Below are positions 33,684-43,079 of a DNA stretch of 64,000 bases, piece after piece. The DNA is from Bacillota bacterium (GTDB lineage Bacteria > Bacillota > Clostridia > Peptostreptococcales > Anaerovoracaceae), in NCBI GenBank assembly GCA_017437745.1, contig JAFRYI010000007.1:1-64000 (forward strand), written 5' to 3'. How positions within the stretch are numbered: the first letter of the stretch is position 1; every line of letters begins with the position of its first letter. The notes beneath the pieces were generated by a model that saw nothing but the letters and a program-made list of their open reading frames with translations, made no database searches and was not told the DNA's origin. Made by a program: the position numbers and the translations under genes.

Positions 33684-36600
33684 ATGGTCTACAGAGTCTA
33701 TTCGGAAAAGAAGAAGGAATTCGCTCACGAGGCGAAAGCGCTGCTTTCGGAGGCGGGAAAACTGCTTGGCATCAAAGGGCTGAAGGACGTACGCGTCCTT
33801 AACCGCTACGACGCCGAGAACATAAGGCCCGAGCTCTTCGAGTACGCGAAGACTGCGGTGTTCTCGGAGCCTCAGGTGGATATCTGCACGGACGCCCCGG
33901 ATCTTGAGGGCGCAAGGGTGTTCGCCGTGGAGTTCCTGCCCGGCCAGTTCGACCAGAGGGCCGACTCTGCCGCGCAGTGCGTCCAGTTGATCTCGCAGGA
34001 GGACAGACCGCTGATCCGTTCCGCCAAGGTCTACGCGCTCTACGGCGACATAAGCGACGCGGAGCTTGAGGAGATAAAGAAATACGTTATCAACCCGGTG
34101 GAGGCCCGCGAGGCTTCGCTGGAGCTTCCCGAGACTCTTGCCATGGAGTACGCCGTGCCGGAGAAGGTAGCCGTACTGGACGGCTTCAACGATCTTTCGG
34201 AGGAGCAGCTTGCGGACTTCATAAAGGCCAACGGCCTTGCCATGGACCTTGCGGACATAAAGTTCTGCCAGGACTACTTTAAGAGCGAGGGCCGCTGCCC
34301 CACCATCACGGAGATAAAGGTGATCGACACCTACTGGTCCGATCACTGCAGACATACGACATTCGGAACCATAATCGACAGCGTAAGCTTCGAGGATCCT
34401 CTGCTGCAGAGGACCTGGGACGACTATATTGCCGTCCGCAGGGAGCTTGGCCGCACCAAGCCCATCTGCCTTATGGACCTGGGCACCATAGGCGCCAAGT
34501 ATCTTAAGGCTCACGGCAAGCTGGACAAGCTGGACGAATCCGAGGAGATAAACGCCTGCACCGTTAAGCTTCAGGTAGAGATAGAAGGAAAGAAGGAGCC
34601 CTGGCTGCTTCTGTTCAAGAACGAGACTCACAATCACCCGACGGAGATAGAGCCCTTCGGCGGCGCCGCCACATGCATAGGCGGAGCAATAAGAGACCCG
34701 CTCTCCGGTCGTTCCTACGTGTACGGGGCCATGCGCGTTACGGGCGCCGCGGACCCGACCCGGCCAATCAGCGAGACCATACCCGGCAAGCTTCCGCAGA
34801 GGAAGCTGGTAGCTACCGCGGCCGCGGGATACTCGTCCTACGGTAACCAGATAGGCCTTGCCACCGGAATAGTAGACGAACTGTATCATCCCGGCTACGC
34901 CGCCAAGCACATGGAGATAGGCGCAGTAATAGCGGCAGCTCCGGAAGCGAACGTGCGCAGGGAAAGGCCCGAGGCAGGCGACGTGGTGATACTGCTGGGC
35001 GGAAGCACAGGCCGCGACGGAATAGGCGGAGCAACAGGTTCCTCCAAGGCCCACGACGTCCACTCCGTCGAGAACTGCGGAGCGGAGGTCCAGAAAGGTA
35101 ACGCTCCGGAGGAAAGAAAGCTCCAGAGACTGTTCAGGAACCCGGTCGCTTCAAGGCTCATAAAGCGCTGCAACGACTTCGGCGCGGGCGGCGTGTCCGT
35201 TGCCATAGGCGAACTTGCGGACGGCCTCAGCGTAGATCTAAACGCGGTGCCCAAGAAGTACGAAGGTCTGGACGGCACGGAGCTTGCCATAAGCGAGAGC
35301 CAGGAGAGGATGGCCGTGGTGGTAGCCGCGGACGACGTGCGTAAGTTCCTGGATCTGGCGGCCGCGGAGAACCTTCAGGCCGTAAAGGTGGCGGAAGTCA
35401 CCGAAGATCCCAGGCTGGTCCTTAACTGGAACGGCGAAAAGATCGTAGACCTTAGCCGCGAGTTCCTCAACTCCAACGGCGCGGAAAAGCACATAGACGT
35501 GGAGGTAAAGAAGACCTGGTCCGCAAGGCGCAAGATCGTAGGCGAGACCTTCGCGGAAAAATACATAGGCATGGCCGAGAGCCTCAACTGCTGTTCCAGG
35601 CGCGGCCTTTCGGAGCGCTTCGACTCCACCATAGGAGCCGGCACCGTGCTGATGCCCTTCGGCGGAAAGAACCAGCTGACCCCGATACAGGCCATGGTCC
35701 ACAAGATCTCCGTGGAGGACAGGGACACCGATACTTGCTCTCTGATGTCCTGGGGCTACAACCCCTTCCTTACCGAGAGCTCGCCTTATCACGGCGCGTA
35801 CACCGCGGTCGTGGAATCCGTAAGCAAGCTGGTAGCCACCGGCGCGGAGTTCAAGGACGTTTATCTTACGTTCCAGGAGTACTTCGAAAAGCTGGGACGC
35901 GACAGCGAGAAGTGGGGCAAGCCGCTGGCTGCTCTGCTGGGTGCTTTCAGAGCGCAGAAGGAACTTGGAGTCGCGGCCATAGGCGGCAAGGACTCCATGA
36001 GCGGATCCTTCGAGGACATACACGTTCCGCCGACGCTGGTGTCGTTCGCGGTAACGGACGAAAAGATAGAGAACATCATGTCGCCGGAGTTCAAGGAGGC
36101 CGGAAGCTCCGTCCTCCGCATCTCCCCGCGGCTCGGAAAGGACGGTCTGCCGGAGGCGTCGTCTCTGCTGGATCTGTTTAAATACGTAAACATGCTGCAG
36201 CGCTGCGGAGCCATTCAGGCATGCTGGGCGCCGAGCATGGGCGGTACGGCGGAAGCGGTCTTCAAGATGTGCATAGGCAACGGCCTGGGCTTCAGATTCG
36301 AAGACGGGCTGGCGGCCGTGGACAGCAGGCTGTTCAATTACGACTACGGCAGCTTCATCGTGGAGATGGGCGAGGCGCCGGACGGCATATTCTCCGAGAA
36401 GCACCTGCCCGACGGCGTATCCGTAGGCTTCCTGGGACGCACCACGGATGACGGCGTCATCCGTCTGGGCGATGAGGAAGTAGGCATAGAAGTGCTTACG
36501 GCCGCTTACGAAGGCAAGCTCGAGGACATCTACAACTGCAACATAAAACAGGAGATAGGACCTGTCGAGAACGTTACGTTCAAGGCCGAAAGCTGGCCGT

Positions 36601-37418
36601 CTCCGCTCGTTAAGAGCGCGAAGCCGCGCATACTGATACCGGTATTCCCCGGAACCAACTGCGAGTACGACAGCGCCAAGGCGGCCGCGGCGGCGGGACT
36701 GGATCCGCAGATAATGGTCATCAGGAACCTTTCCGCGGACAACGTTTCGCGCAGCGTGGAAGAGTTCGCCAAGGCGGCGGCTGAGTCGCAGATCATATTC
36801 ATCCCGGGCGGATTCTCCGGCGGCGACGAGCCGGAAGGCAGCGCCAAGTTCATAACCGCGTTCTTCAGAAACGGCGCGGTAAAGGAGCAGGTAACGAAGC
36901 TCCTGGAGGAGCGCGACGGTCTGATGCTGGGCATCTGCAACGGTTTCCAGGCACTGGTAAAACTCGGTCTGGTTCCATACGGAAAGATCATGGATACCGA
37001 CGCGGACAGCCCGACGCTTACGTTTAACGTAATAGCGCGCCACCAGTCCAAGATAGTGCGCACGCGCGTCGCAAGCAACAAGTCTCCGTGGCTTGCCCTT
37101 ACGCAGCCGGGCGAGATATACAGCGTGCCCATATCCCACGGCGAAGGACGTTTCATAGCCAGCGACGCGGTGCTGGCGGAGCTTATAAAAAACGGCCAGA
37201 TAGCCACCCAGTACGTGGATCTGGACGGCGACGCAAGCGCGGACGTGCGTTTCAACCCCAACGGTTCCGTGATGGCCATCGAAGGCATAACCAGTCCGGA
37301 CGGCAGGGTGCTCGGCAAGATGGGCCACTCGGAGCGTGTGGGCGCGGGGCTTTACAGGAACGTTCCCGGCGACTACGACATAAAGCTGTTCGCCGCGGCA
37401 AAAGAGTACTTTAAATAA
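33684..37418 (+). CDS. purL: Phosphoribosylformylglycinamidine synthase, single-chain
   Basis: 1,244 residues, the large single-chain form found in many Clostridia and Bacteroidetes rather than the PurS/PurL/PurQ trio. Converts FGAR to FGAM with glutamine and ATP. Order: N-terminal PurS-like region, FGAM synthase halves (HCRHTTFGTII at about residue 216, ETHNHPTEIEPFGGAATC at about 313), and a C-terminal class I glutaminase (IPVFPGTNCEYD, nucleophile Cys in LGICNGFQAL at about 1085, His in PISHGEGRF). Unlike the PurF homologue, its glutaminase residues are intact. A terminator follows immediately. Confidence 0.96.
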   Translation: MVYRVYSEKKKEFAHEAKALLSEAGKLLGIKGLKDVRVLNRYDAENIRPELFEYAKTAVFSEPQVDICTDAPDLEGARVFAVEFLPGQFDQRADSAAQCVQLISQEDRPLIRSAKVYALYGDISDAELEEIKKYVINPVEAREASLELPETLAMEYAVPEKVAVLDGFNDLSEEQLADFIKANGLAMDLADIKFCQDYFKSEGRCPTITEIKVIDTYWSDHCRHTTFGTIIDSVSFEDPLLQRTWDDYIAVRRELGRTKPICLMDLGTIGAKYLKAHGKLDKLDESEEINACTVKLQVEIEGKKEPWLLLFKNETHNHPTEIEPFGGAATCIGGAIRDPLSGRSYVYGAMRVTGAADPTRPISETIPGKLPQRKLVATAAAGYSSYGNQIGLATGIVDELYHPGYAAKHMEIGAVIAAAPEANVRRERPEAGDVVILLGGSTGRDGIGGATGSSKAHDVHSVENCGAEVQKGNAPEERKLQRLFRNPVASRLIKRCNDFGAGGVSVAIGELADGLSVDLNAVPKKYEGLDGTELAISESQERMAVVVAADDVRKFLDLAAAENLQAVKVAEVTEDPRLVLNWNGEKIVDLSREFLNSNGAEKHIDVEVKKTWSARRKIVGETFAEKYIGMAESLNCCSRRGLSERFDSTIGAGTVLMPFGGKNQLTPIQAMVHKISVEDRDTDTCSLMSWGYNPFLTESSPYHGAYTAVVESVSKLVATGAEFKDVYLTFQEYFEKLGRDSEKWGKPLAALLGAFRAQKELGVAAIGGKDSMSGSFEDIHVPPTLVSFAVTDEKIENIMSPEFKEAGSSVLRISPRLGKDGLPEASSLLDLFKYVNMLQRCGAIQACWAPSMGGTAEAVFKMCIGNGLGFRFEDGLAAVDSRLFNYDYGSFIVEMGEAPDGIFSEKHLPDGVSVGFLGRTTDDGVIRLGDEEVGIEVLTAAYEGKLEDIYNCNIKQEIGPVENVTFKAESWPSPLVKSAKPRILIPVFPGTNCEYDSAKAAAAAGLDPQIMVIRNLSADNVSRSVEEFAKAAAESQIIFIPGGFSGGDEPEGSAKFITAFFRNGAVKEQVTKLLEERDGLMLGICNGFQALVKLGLVPYGKIMDTDADSPTLTFNVIARHQSKIVRTRVASNKSPWLALTQPGEIYSVPISHGEGRFIASDAVLAELIKNGQIATQYVDLDGDASADVRFNPNGSVMAIEGITSPDGRVLGKMGHSERVGAGLYRNVPGDYDIKLFAAAKEYFK

Positions 37419-37429
37419 ACGATGAAACA

Positions 37430-37461
37430 GGCTCCCCGCATCGCAGGGGAGCCGTTCTTTT
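37430..37461 (+). terminator. Terminator of the purine operon
   Basis: GGCTCCCC (37430-37437) pairs with GGGGAGCC (37446-37453) and is followed by GTTCTTTT. The next gene starts only 23 bp later, so its expression may come partly from read-through. Confidence 0.82.
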
Positions 37462-37483
37462 CGGAGGAGGTCTGAAAGTCAGA

Positions 37484-37795
37484 ATGAACAGGATAGAACG
37501 CGTAAAGAAGATGGAAGAATACCTGGACGCTTCATCGGAGGCAGTCAAAAAGCTGGGTGAGGCGCTGGATCAGTACGAGTCCGTTCAGAAGCAGTACAAA
37601 AAGCTGAGCGACTACTACGGAAGCTCAGCCTGGATGAAGGATTTCGAGGCGGACGAGAAAGGCATGCTGCCCGCGGATCTTAAGCGCGGCGTACTTTCCG
37701 AGGACGCGGTCTACGACCTGATAATAGAGAACCGCGAGCTCGTCATCCGCATGCTTAAACTTACCGGATCGGCGCTGGAGAACAACGTGCTTTAG
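37484..37795 (+). CDS. DUF4298 family protein
   Basis: 103 residues, soluble, mostly helical with coiled-coil tendency in the first 50 residues (RVKKMEEYLDASSEAVKKL). The YYGSSAWMKDFEADEKGMLPADLKRGVLSEDAVYDL segment is typical of DUF4298 as I know it. Function unknown. GGAGGAGG lies 13 bp before the ATG, between it and the operon terminator. Confidence 0.82.
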   Translation: MNRIERVKKMEEYLDASSEAVKKLGEALDQYESVQKQYKKLSDYYGSSAWMKDFEADEKGMLPADLKRGVLSEDAVYDLIIENRELVIRMLKLTGSALENNVL

Positions 37796-37821
37796 CGTCT
37801 GAAACAGATCCTCCGGTGTTA

Positions 37822-37850
37822 TTGACATCCGCCGGGTCGTTTGTTATGCT
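37822..37850 (+). promoter_or_regulatory. Promoter of antisense RNA 3
   Basis: TTGACA (37822-37827), 17-bp spacer, TATGCT (37845-37850). Confidence 0.82.
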
Positions 37851-37856
37851 TGTATA

Positions 37857-37952
37857 CGAAAAGAGGCACTGCCGACAGGCGGTCCTCCCTTCGGAGTTAG
37901 ATCACAATGTGACCGCGTCCTTGGTTAGGTTGGGCGGTCACTTGTGTTTTTT
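37857..37952 (+). ncRNA. Predicted ~96-nt antisense RNA, copy 3
   Basis: Bounded by the promoter above and a terminator with stem GTGACCGC (37909-37916) and GCGGTCAC (37934-37941), then TTGTGTTTTTT. The 5' part carries GGCACTGCCG. The last 15 nt are antisense to the end of the peptide gene at 37938-38033. Confidence 0.68.
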
Positions 37953-38033
37953 GGAATAGTATCCTAGCGTAAAGCCTGCCATGAAGCAGCTAATACACAG
38001 ACCCAGCAGGGTCATGATATCAGTCAGATCCAT
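37938..38033 (-). CDS. 31-residue hydrophobic membrane peptide, copy 3 (type I toxin-like)
   Basis: Preceded by AAGGGGGTGG. Acidic N-terminus (MDLTD), one membrane span containing the family core CISCFMAGF, and a basic tail SKKHK. Its leader has a CACCCT/AGGGTG hairpin, and the CACCCTT arm could instead pair with the SD. Paralogous to 494-583 and 16580-16681. Confidence 0.7.
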   Translation of the reverse strand: MDLTDIMTLLGLCISCFMAGFTLGYYSKKHK

Positions 38034-38133
38034 ATTTACCACCCCCTTTCTGCCGTAAGGCTTTAAGAGGGCACAAGCACCCTCCGTCCTCCGAAGGGTG
38101 TTCCGCCTACCGCTGCTGCAGTGCCGTGAGACC

Positions 38134-38161
38134 ATTATACCTGCAGCAGCTTAAATGTCAT
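38134..38161 (-). promoter_or_regulatory. Promoter of peptide gene copy 3
   Basis: Minus strand ATGACA, 16-bp spacer, TATAAT (plus-strand ATTATA at 38134-38139, TGTCAT at 38156-38161). The RNA would start just before GCACTGC, about 95 nt ahead of the start codon. Confidence 0.72.
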
Positions 38162-38261
38162 TACTTACGGGCAAAGTGTGTGCCGTTTTATAGTAAAAAC
38201 CCTGTCTTTGTGATAAAATAAAATATCAACTTTAACGAGTAAACACTCAGAGGAATTCCAC

Positions 38262-38534
38262 ATGAAGAAATGCATTTTAAGCGTAGTCGGCAAGGATAAG
38301 GTCGGCATCACCGCGGGAGTGTGCGGCGTTCTGGCGAACGCGGGCGTAAACATCCTGGACATCAACCAGACCATCCTTCAGGAATACTTTACGATGGTAG
38401 TCCTGGTGGACATCGATACCAGCAGCCTCGGCTTCGGCCAGATAGCCGAAAGGCTGGAGAACTACGGTAAAGAGAGCGGCATGGAGATCCACATCCAGCG
38501 CGAAGAGATCTTCGACGCCATGCACAGGATCTAG
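38262..38534 (+). CDS. ACT-domain protein, UPF0237 family
   Basis: 90 residues, a single ACT domain (KCILSVVGKDKVGITAGVCGVLANAGVNILDINQTI). ACT domains bind small ligands, often amino acids. UPF0237 proteins are almost always encoded directly before a UPF0210 protein, as here, with a 14-bp gap, so the two probably work together, perhaps as regulator and enzyme. AGGAAT precedes the ATG; a weak promoter with TAAAAT lies about 45 bp upstream. Confidence 0.93.
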   Translation: MKKCILSVVGKDKVGITAGVCGVLANAGVNILDINQTILQEYFTMVVLVDIDTSSLGFGQIAERLENYGKESGMEIHIQREEIFDAMHRI

Positions 38535-38548
38535 GGAGGTGACCGCAA

Positions 38549-39907
38549 ATGCTTAGTGCCAGCGAGATCCTTTCTACCGTAGAAATGATCAGCCAGCAGC
38601 ACCTGGACATCCGTACGGTCACCATGGGCATATCGCTCAGGGACTGCTGCGATTCGGACCCAGCTGCTTGCGCGGACAAGATATACGAAAAGATATGCCG
38701 CAAGGCCGAAAGGCTGGTGCCCACGGCTCAGGCCATAGAGCGCGAGTTCGGCATACCCATAATAAACAAGCGCGTTTCCGTAACGCCCATAGCCATAGCC
38801 TGCGAGAGCAGCGACACGGAGGACTACGTGCCCTTCGCAAAGGCCATGGACCGCGCCGCTGACGCTCTTGGAATAGACTTCATAGGCGGATTCTCCGCGC
38901 TGGTCCAGAAGGGCTATACCGGCGGAGACCACGCGCTGATAAACTCCATACCGGAAGCTCTGGCGAGCACCAACAAGGTATGCGCGTCCGTAAACATCGG
39001 TTCCACTAAGGCGGGAATAAACATGAACGCCGTGGCGGAGATGGGGCGCGTCATAAAGAAGGCGGCGGAGCTTACATCCGACCGCGGAGGCTTTGCCTGC
39101 GCCAAGCTTGTTGTGTTCTGCAACGCTGTGGAGGACAACCCGTTCATGGCGGGAGCGTTCCACGGTGTGGGCGAGCCCGGCTGCGTAATAAACGTCGGCG
39201 TGTCCGGTCCCGGAGTGGTGCATCACGCGCTTCAGAGCTGCAAGGGTCAGCCGATAGACGTAGTAGCGGAGACCATAAAACGCACAGCGTTCCGCGTAAC
39301 GCGCATGGGTCAGCTGGTTGCTCAGGAGGCTTCCGCAAGGCTCAACGTTCCGTTCGGAATAGTGGACCTTTCCCTTGCTCCTACGCCCGCGGTAGGCGAC
39401 AGCGTTGCGGACATACTGGAAGAGATGGGCCTTGAGAGCGTAGGCGCTCCCGGTACCACGGCTGCTCTGGCTCTGCTCAACGACGCGGTAAAGAAGGGCG
39501 GAGTAATGGCGTCCTCCAATGTTGGCGGACTGTCCGGAGCCTTCATACCGGTCTCCGAGGACGCGGGAATGATACGCGCCGCGAAGAGCGGTTTCCTTAC
39601 CATAGAAAAGCTGGAAGCCATGACCTGTGTCTGCTCCGTAGGTCTGGACATGATAGCGGTGCCCGGCGACACTTCCGCGGAGACGATCTCCGGAATAATC
39701 GCCGACGAGGCCGCGATAGGAATGATAAACAACAAGACCACCGCCGTAAGGATAATCCCGGCGCCCGGATGCGGCGTAGGCGACGTGGTTGAATTCGGCG
39801 GACTTCTGGGCTCTGCGCCCGTAATGCCCGTCAATACGAAGTCGTGCAAGGAACTTGTTGACCGCGGCGGAAGGATCCCCGCGCCCATACACAGCCTGCG
39901 CAACTGA
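38549..39907 (+). CDS. UPF0210 / PFL-like family protein
   Basis: 452 residues. Matches UPF0210 (DUF711), named for distant similarity to pyruvate formate-lyase, though no C-terminal glycyl-radical motif (RVxG) is visible. Conserved stretches include the start [43 protein letters not shown] and a Gly-rich C-terminal half. Excellent SD GGGAGGTGA. Partner of the ACT protein upstream. Biochemical role unknown. Confidence 0.92.
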   Translation: MLSASEILSTVEMISQQHLDIRTVTMGISLRDCCDSDPAACADKIYEKICRKAERLVPTAQAIEREFGIPIINKRVSVTPIAIACESSDTEDYVPFAKAMDRAADALGIDFIGGFSALVQKGYTGGDHALINSIPEALASTNKVCASVNIGSTKAGINMNAVAEMGRVIKKAAELTSDRGGFACAKLVVFCNAVEDNPFMAGAFHGVGEPGCVINVGVSGPGVVHHALQSCKGQPIDVVAETIKRTAFRVTRMGQLVAQEASARLNVPFGIVDLSLAPTPAVGDSVADILEEMGLESVGAPGTTAALALLNDAVKKGGVMASSNVGGLSGAFIPVSEDAGMIRAAKSGFLTIEKLEAMTCVCSVGLDMIAVPGDTSAETISGIIADEAAIGMINNKTTAVRIIPAPGCGVGDVVEFGGLLGSAPVMPVNTKSCKELVDRGGRIPAPIHSLRN

Positions 39908-39959
39908 TCGTGTGTGTCCGCTCCGGCGGAGCACGGTTTACAGGACAGAAAGGACACTC

Positions 39960-40538
39960 ATGCAGAGCAGTTCGGGAAAATATAAAAGTCTGGTCATCAC
40001 GGGAATGCTTCTTGCCGTGGGCCTTGTGCTGCCGTTCCTTACAGGACAGATCCAGGCCATCGCTAAGACAATAAGCCCGCTCCACATACCGGTGCTTATC
40101 TGCGGCCTGTGCTGCGGCTGGAAATGGGGCTTGGGTCTGGGAATAGTGCTGCCGCTTCTGCGCAGTCTGCTGTTCGGCTTCCCGCCGTTCCCGACCAACG
40201 CGCTGCCGATGGTGTTCGAACTAGCGGTGTACGGACTGATAACAGGCCTTCTGTACCCCGCGCTGATAAAGAATAAAAAGATGAGCCACCCGGCCGCGAT
40301 GTACATGGCTCTGATCCCGGCCATGATACTCGGCCGCGTCGCCGGAGGCGCAGCCAAGGCGCTATTCATCAGCTTAGGCGTGATAGGCAGCAGTTCGCCT
40401 TACACTTTCGCGGCGTTCTTCTCCGGCTACTTCGCGTCCACGGCGGTGGGCGCCGTGATACATCTTATACTGGTTCCGGCCGTAGTCCTCGCCATAGAGA
40501 GCGCGGGACTGTCACCGGTCTCCGGAGGCAAAAGATGA
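39960..40538 (+). CDS. ECF transporter S component
   Basis: 192 residues from the ATG with AAAGGA upstream. Five or six hydrophobic helices with the short loops and Pro/Gly-rich pattern of ECF substrate-binding subunits: LAVGLVLPFLTGQIQ, SPLHIPVLICGLCCGWKWGL and FPPFPTNALPMVFELAVYG. S components capture vitamins or related small molecules and dock to a shared energising module encoded elsewhere. Substrate not evident. Overlaps the next gene by 4 bp. Confidence 0.83.
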   Translation: MQSSSGKYKSLVITGMLLAVGLVLPFLTGQIQAIAKTISPLHIPVLICGLCCGWKWGLGLGIVLPLLRSLLFGFPPFPTNALPMVFELAVYGLITGLLYPALIKNKKMSHPAAMYMALIPAMILGRVAGGAAKALFISLGVIGSSSPYTFAAFFSGYFASTAVGAVIHLILVPAVVLAIESAGLSPVSGGKR

Positions 40539-42238
40539 AAAAACGTTTCAACAGACCGATAAAGACCGCGCTCTGCCTGCTGCTTGCGGCATCGCTGTGT
40601 CTGTCGCTCTCCGCGTGTACTTCCATATTCGACTTCGGCAACGACACCGTTCCGTCCAGGACGCCGGTGGAGCATGTCGATCACATTACCGTAGGAACCA
40701 CGGCTGTGCCGGTCCCCGAAAACACCAGTGACCGCGCCGGTTATCACGGACAGTGGAGTTACACCGGGGTTGTACAAGCGCCTCTGTTCGTAAGGGGCGA
40801 GTTCCACAGGATACGCGGGTATTTCATTCAGGACTACGCGGTATCGGAGGACGGCAGGGAGATACGCGTTGCGTTCCCGACCATGTTTAAATGGCACGAC
40901 GGCGAGCCTGTAACTTTCGACGATCTTGTCTTTACCCTGGAATACAGGCGGGACATCGCGGGGGACGAGACACTGGCCAACCTTAAGGAGATACGGAAGA
41001 CCGCCGACAATCAGGCTGTGCTTGTCTTCTCCGAACCGGACGCGTATAAGTTCCTGCGTTCCGAAAGCGCTCTTTCTCCCTTGATGTCAAAACATAGCTG
41101 GGAGGCGGATTATGGCCTTTCCGACTGCGGGCCGTACAAGGTTTCGTCCACAGGGGATGGAATGACGGAACTGGAGCTCTTCCCGGGCAACGACCTCCAG
41201 GGAGAAGCCCGCATAGACAAGATCACCATAAAGACTTACCCGGACAAGGAAGCGCTGATCAACGCCCTTGTCGCTCACGAGATAGATTACATCTACTCCT
41301 ACGATTCCCCGTGGGACTATACCATGGCGGATCTGTTCATGGATAAAGAGGGGATAGACCCCGGAAGGTTCTACGGCGCGGACGCGGATATAGCCGTGTT
41401 CCACGAGACTTTAGCTGCCGTCAGTACCCCGGAATTCAGAAAAGCGGTGCTGCTCAGCATCGACTGGAACGCTCTTAGGGAGCTGTTCTGCGGTAACACC
41501 GGAAGCGTTGCGTCTTCCGGACTTCTGCCTCCGTCCGTTTTGGGCTATGACGACTCTTACGAGACCTTTAAGACGGACCGCGAAGAAGCCGCCAGACAGT
41601 TGGAAAAGGCCGGGTTCAAAGACATTAACGAAGACGGCATGCGCGAGCTTCCCGACGGCAGGGGCTTTACCTTTACCATAGTCTCTGAGAACCTTCCTGA
41701 AAGACAGGAACTCTACGAAAAAGCTGCGGCGATAATAGTCGCCGGGCTTAAAGAGGTCGGAATGAAGGCACAGTTTGCAGGTCCGATCCAGTATGCGTAC
41801 ATTCCGGAGGAAACGGATACGCAGGATCAGCCAGCCAAGACTCCGGAAGAGACGACCGACGGGGAACCGGCAGAGCCGGAAGAGTTCGACGGCTATCATT
41901 ACGAACTGCTGCTTACCCGTTCTACCGGCGGAAAGGACATTTTCCGCACCGCGGCGTCCGCCATCCTCGAAAGCTGGGGAGAGGCCATTCCGGAGGACGT
42001 GTATTATACAGATCTTGCCGGGCAGATCGCGGCATTGGGGTCTTCCTTAAGCGACGAGGACTACATGCAGAAAGCTAAGAATCTGCAGAAGCTGATATCC
42101 GATCGCCTCTACGGATTTGCGCTCTGCTGGGAGGAGTACTTCTTCCCGTACAGGACGGACGAATTCGAAGGACAGTCCTTCCTGCCGGACACCGGCGAAG
42201 TAAACTACATGCTGTTTTACAGGATCAAGAAGAAATAG
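40535..42238 (+). CDS. Family 5 extracellular solute-binding lipoprotein
   Basis: 567 residues. Lipoprotein signal with lipobox LSAC (about residues 25-28). The mature part resembles SBP_bac_5 (peptide/nickel/oligopeptide-binding): FPTMFKWHDGEPVTFDDLVFTLEY near residue 112, and the FRKAVLLSIDW segment at about 304. An acidic, Pro/Glu/Thr-rich insert is present around residues 428-446. No peptide permease genes are adjacent. Instead it is translationally coupled (ATGA overlap) to an ECF S component, an unusual pairing. Confidence 0.85.
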   Translation: MKKRFNRPIKTALCLLLAASLCLSLSACTSIFDFGNDTVPSRTPVEHVDHITVGTTAVPVPENTSDRAGYHGQWSYTGVVQAPLFVRGEFHRIRGYFIQDYAVSEDGREIRVAFPTMFKWHDGEPVTFDDLVFTLEYRRDIAGDETLANLKEIRKTADNQAVLVFSEPDAYKFLRSESALSPLMSKHSWEADYGLSDCGPYKVSSTGDGMTELELFPGNDLQGEARIDKITIKTYPDKEALINALVAHEIDYIYSYDSPWDYTMADLFMDKEGIDPGRFYGADADIAVFHETLAAVSTPEFRKAVLLSIDWNALRELFCGNTGSVASSGLLPPSVLGYDDSYETFKTDREEAARQLEKAGFKDINEDGMRELPDGRGFTFTIVSENLPERQELYEKAAAIIVAGLKEVGMKAQFAGPIQYAYIPEETDTQDQPAKTPEETTDGEPAEPEEFDGYHYELLLTRSTGGKDIFRTAASAILESWGEAIPEDVYYTDLAGQIAALGSSLSDEDYMQKAKNLQKLISDRLYGFALCWEEYFFPYRTDEFEGQSFLPDTGEVNYMLFYRIKKK

Positions 42239-42254
42239 GACCGCGGCAGGATAT

Positions 42255-43079
42255 ATGGACGACCGTTTTTACGAATGTCACGGACACATAATGATGGGCG
42301 GGGCGGACTACGCCTCGTCCTTTGATGCTCTGGCTTCCTGCGGGATCGGTTATTTCCGCGACGGCGGCGACGCCGGAGGGATCACGGCGGAGGCAAAGCA
42401 GTACGTAAAGGAACACCCGGAGCTTGGTCTGGAGTACGTTACTCCGGTGTTTGCAATACACAGAAAAGGACGCTACGGCGGCATCGTCGGAAGACCTTAC
42501 GAGGACTTTAAGGAGTTCCGTGCGCTGGTCGCCGAGGCTGCTTCGAAAGGCGCGGACTTCATAAAGATAATGTACTCCGGGATAGTAACTTTTAAGGAAT
42601 ACGGCGAGCTCTCCACTCCGCCCCTGGACGCGGAAGAGATAAAGGAACTCGTAAACATAGCGCACGGAGAAGGTTTCGCGGTGATGGCCCACTGCAACGG
42701 CAGGGACACGATACTTGCGGCGATAGAGGCCGGCACGGACAGCATAGAGCACGGCGTCTTCATGGACGAAGAGTGCGAGGCGGCGCTGGCGGAGTCCGGA
42801 ACCATATGGGTGCCCACGATAGCCGCGATCGCCGCTTTCTGCAATCGGCCCGGCTTCGACGAAGAGATAGCTGACCGCACGGCAAAGGCCCTTAAGGCTT
42901 CCGTTTCCCGGGCTTCGGCTCTGGGCGCCAAGATAGCCTCCGGCTCCGACTGCGGAGCTTTCAGAGTGCCGATAGGACCCGGATGCCTGGACGAATACGC
43001 GCTGCTGCGCGAATGCGGAGTACCCTCCGAAAGGATCGCCGCAGCCAACGAGCTTATCCGCGGACGCTTCAGAAGATGA
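42255..43079 (+). CDS. Amidohydrolase-superfamily protein
   Basis: 274 residues, metal-dependent hydrolase fold. HGH near the N-terminus supplies two metal ligands, KIMYSG (about residue 100) fits the carbamylated-Lys position, AHCNG and SIEHG give further His, and ASGSDCG the Asp. Similar to imidazolonepropionase/prolidase-type amidohydrolases but short, lacking the N-terminal beta-sandwich half. Lies between the solute-binding protein and MATE genes in a tight gene string, so it may process the imported compound. Confidence 0.82.
   Translation: MDDRFYECHGHIMMGGADYASSFDALASCGIGYFRDGGDAGGITAEAKQYVKEHPELGLEYVTPVFAIHRKGRYGGIVGRPYEDFKEFRALVAEAASKGADFIKIMYSGIVTFKEYGELSTPPLDAEEIKELVNIAHGEGFAVMAHCNGRDTILAAIEAGTDSIEHGVFMDEECEAALAESGTIWVPTIAAIAAFCNRPGFDEEIADRTAKALKASVSRASALGAKIASGSDCGAFRVPIGPGCLDEYALLRECGVPSERIAAANELIRGRFRR

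Noticed and set aside
35238-37328. A 696-codon minus-strand frame within purL
   Set aside because: Antisense shadow of a well conserved enzyme.
38549-39907. UPF0210 protein as the missing glycyl-radical enzyme for the activase at 11519
   Set aside because: No C-terminal RVxGY-type glycyl-radical motif or active-site Cys pair is visible, and it belongs to the standard ACT/UPF0210 gene pair.
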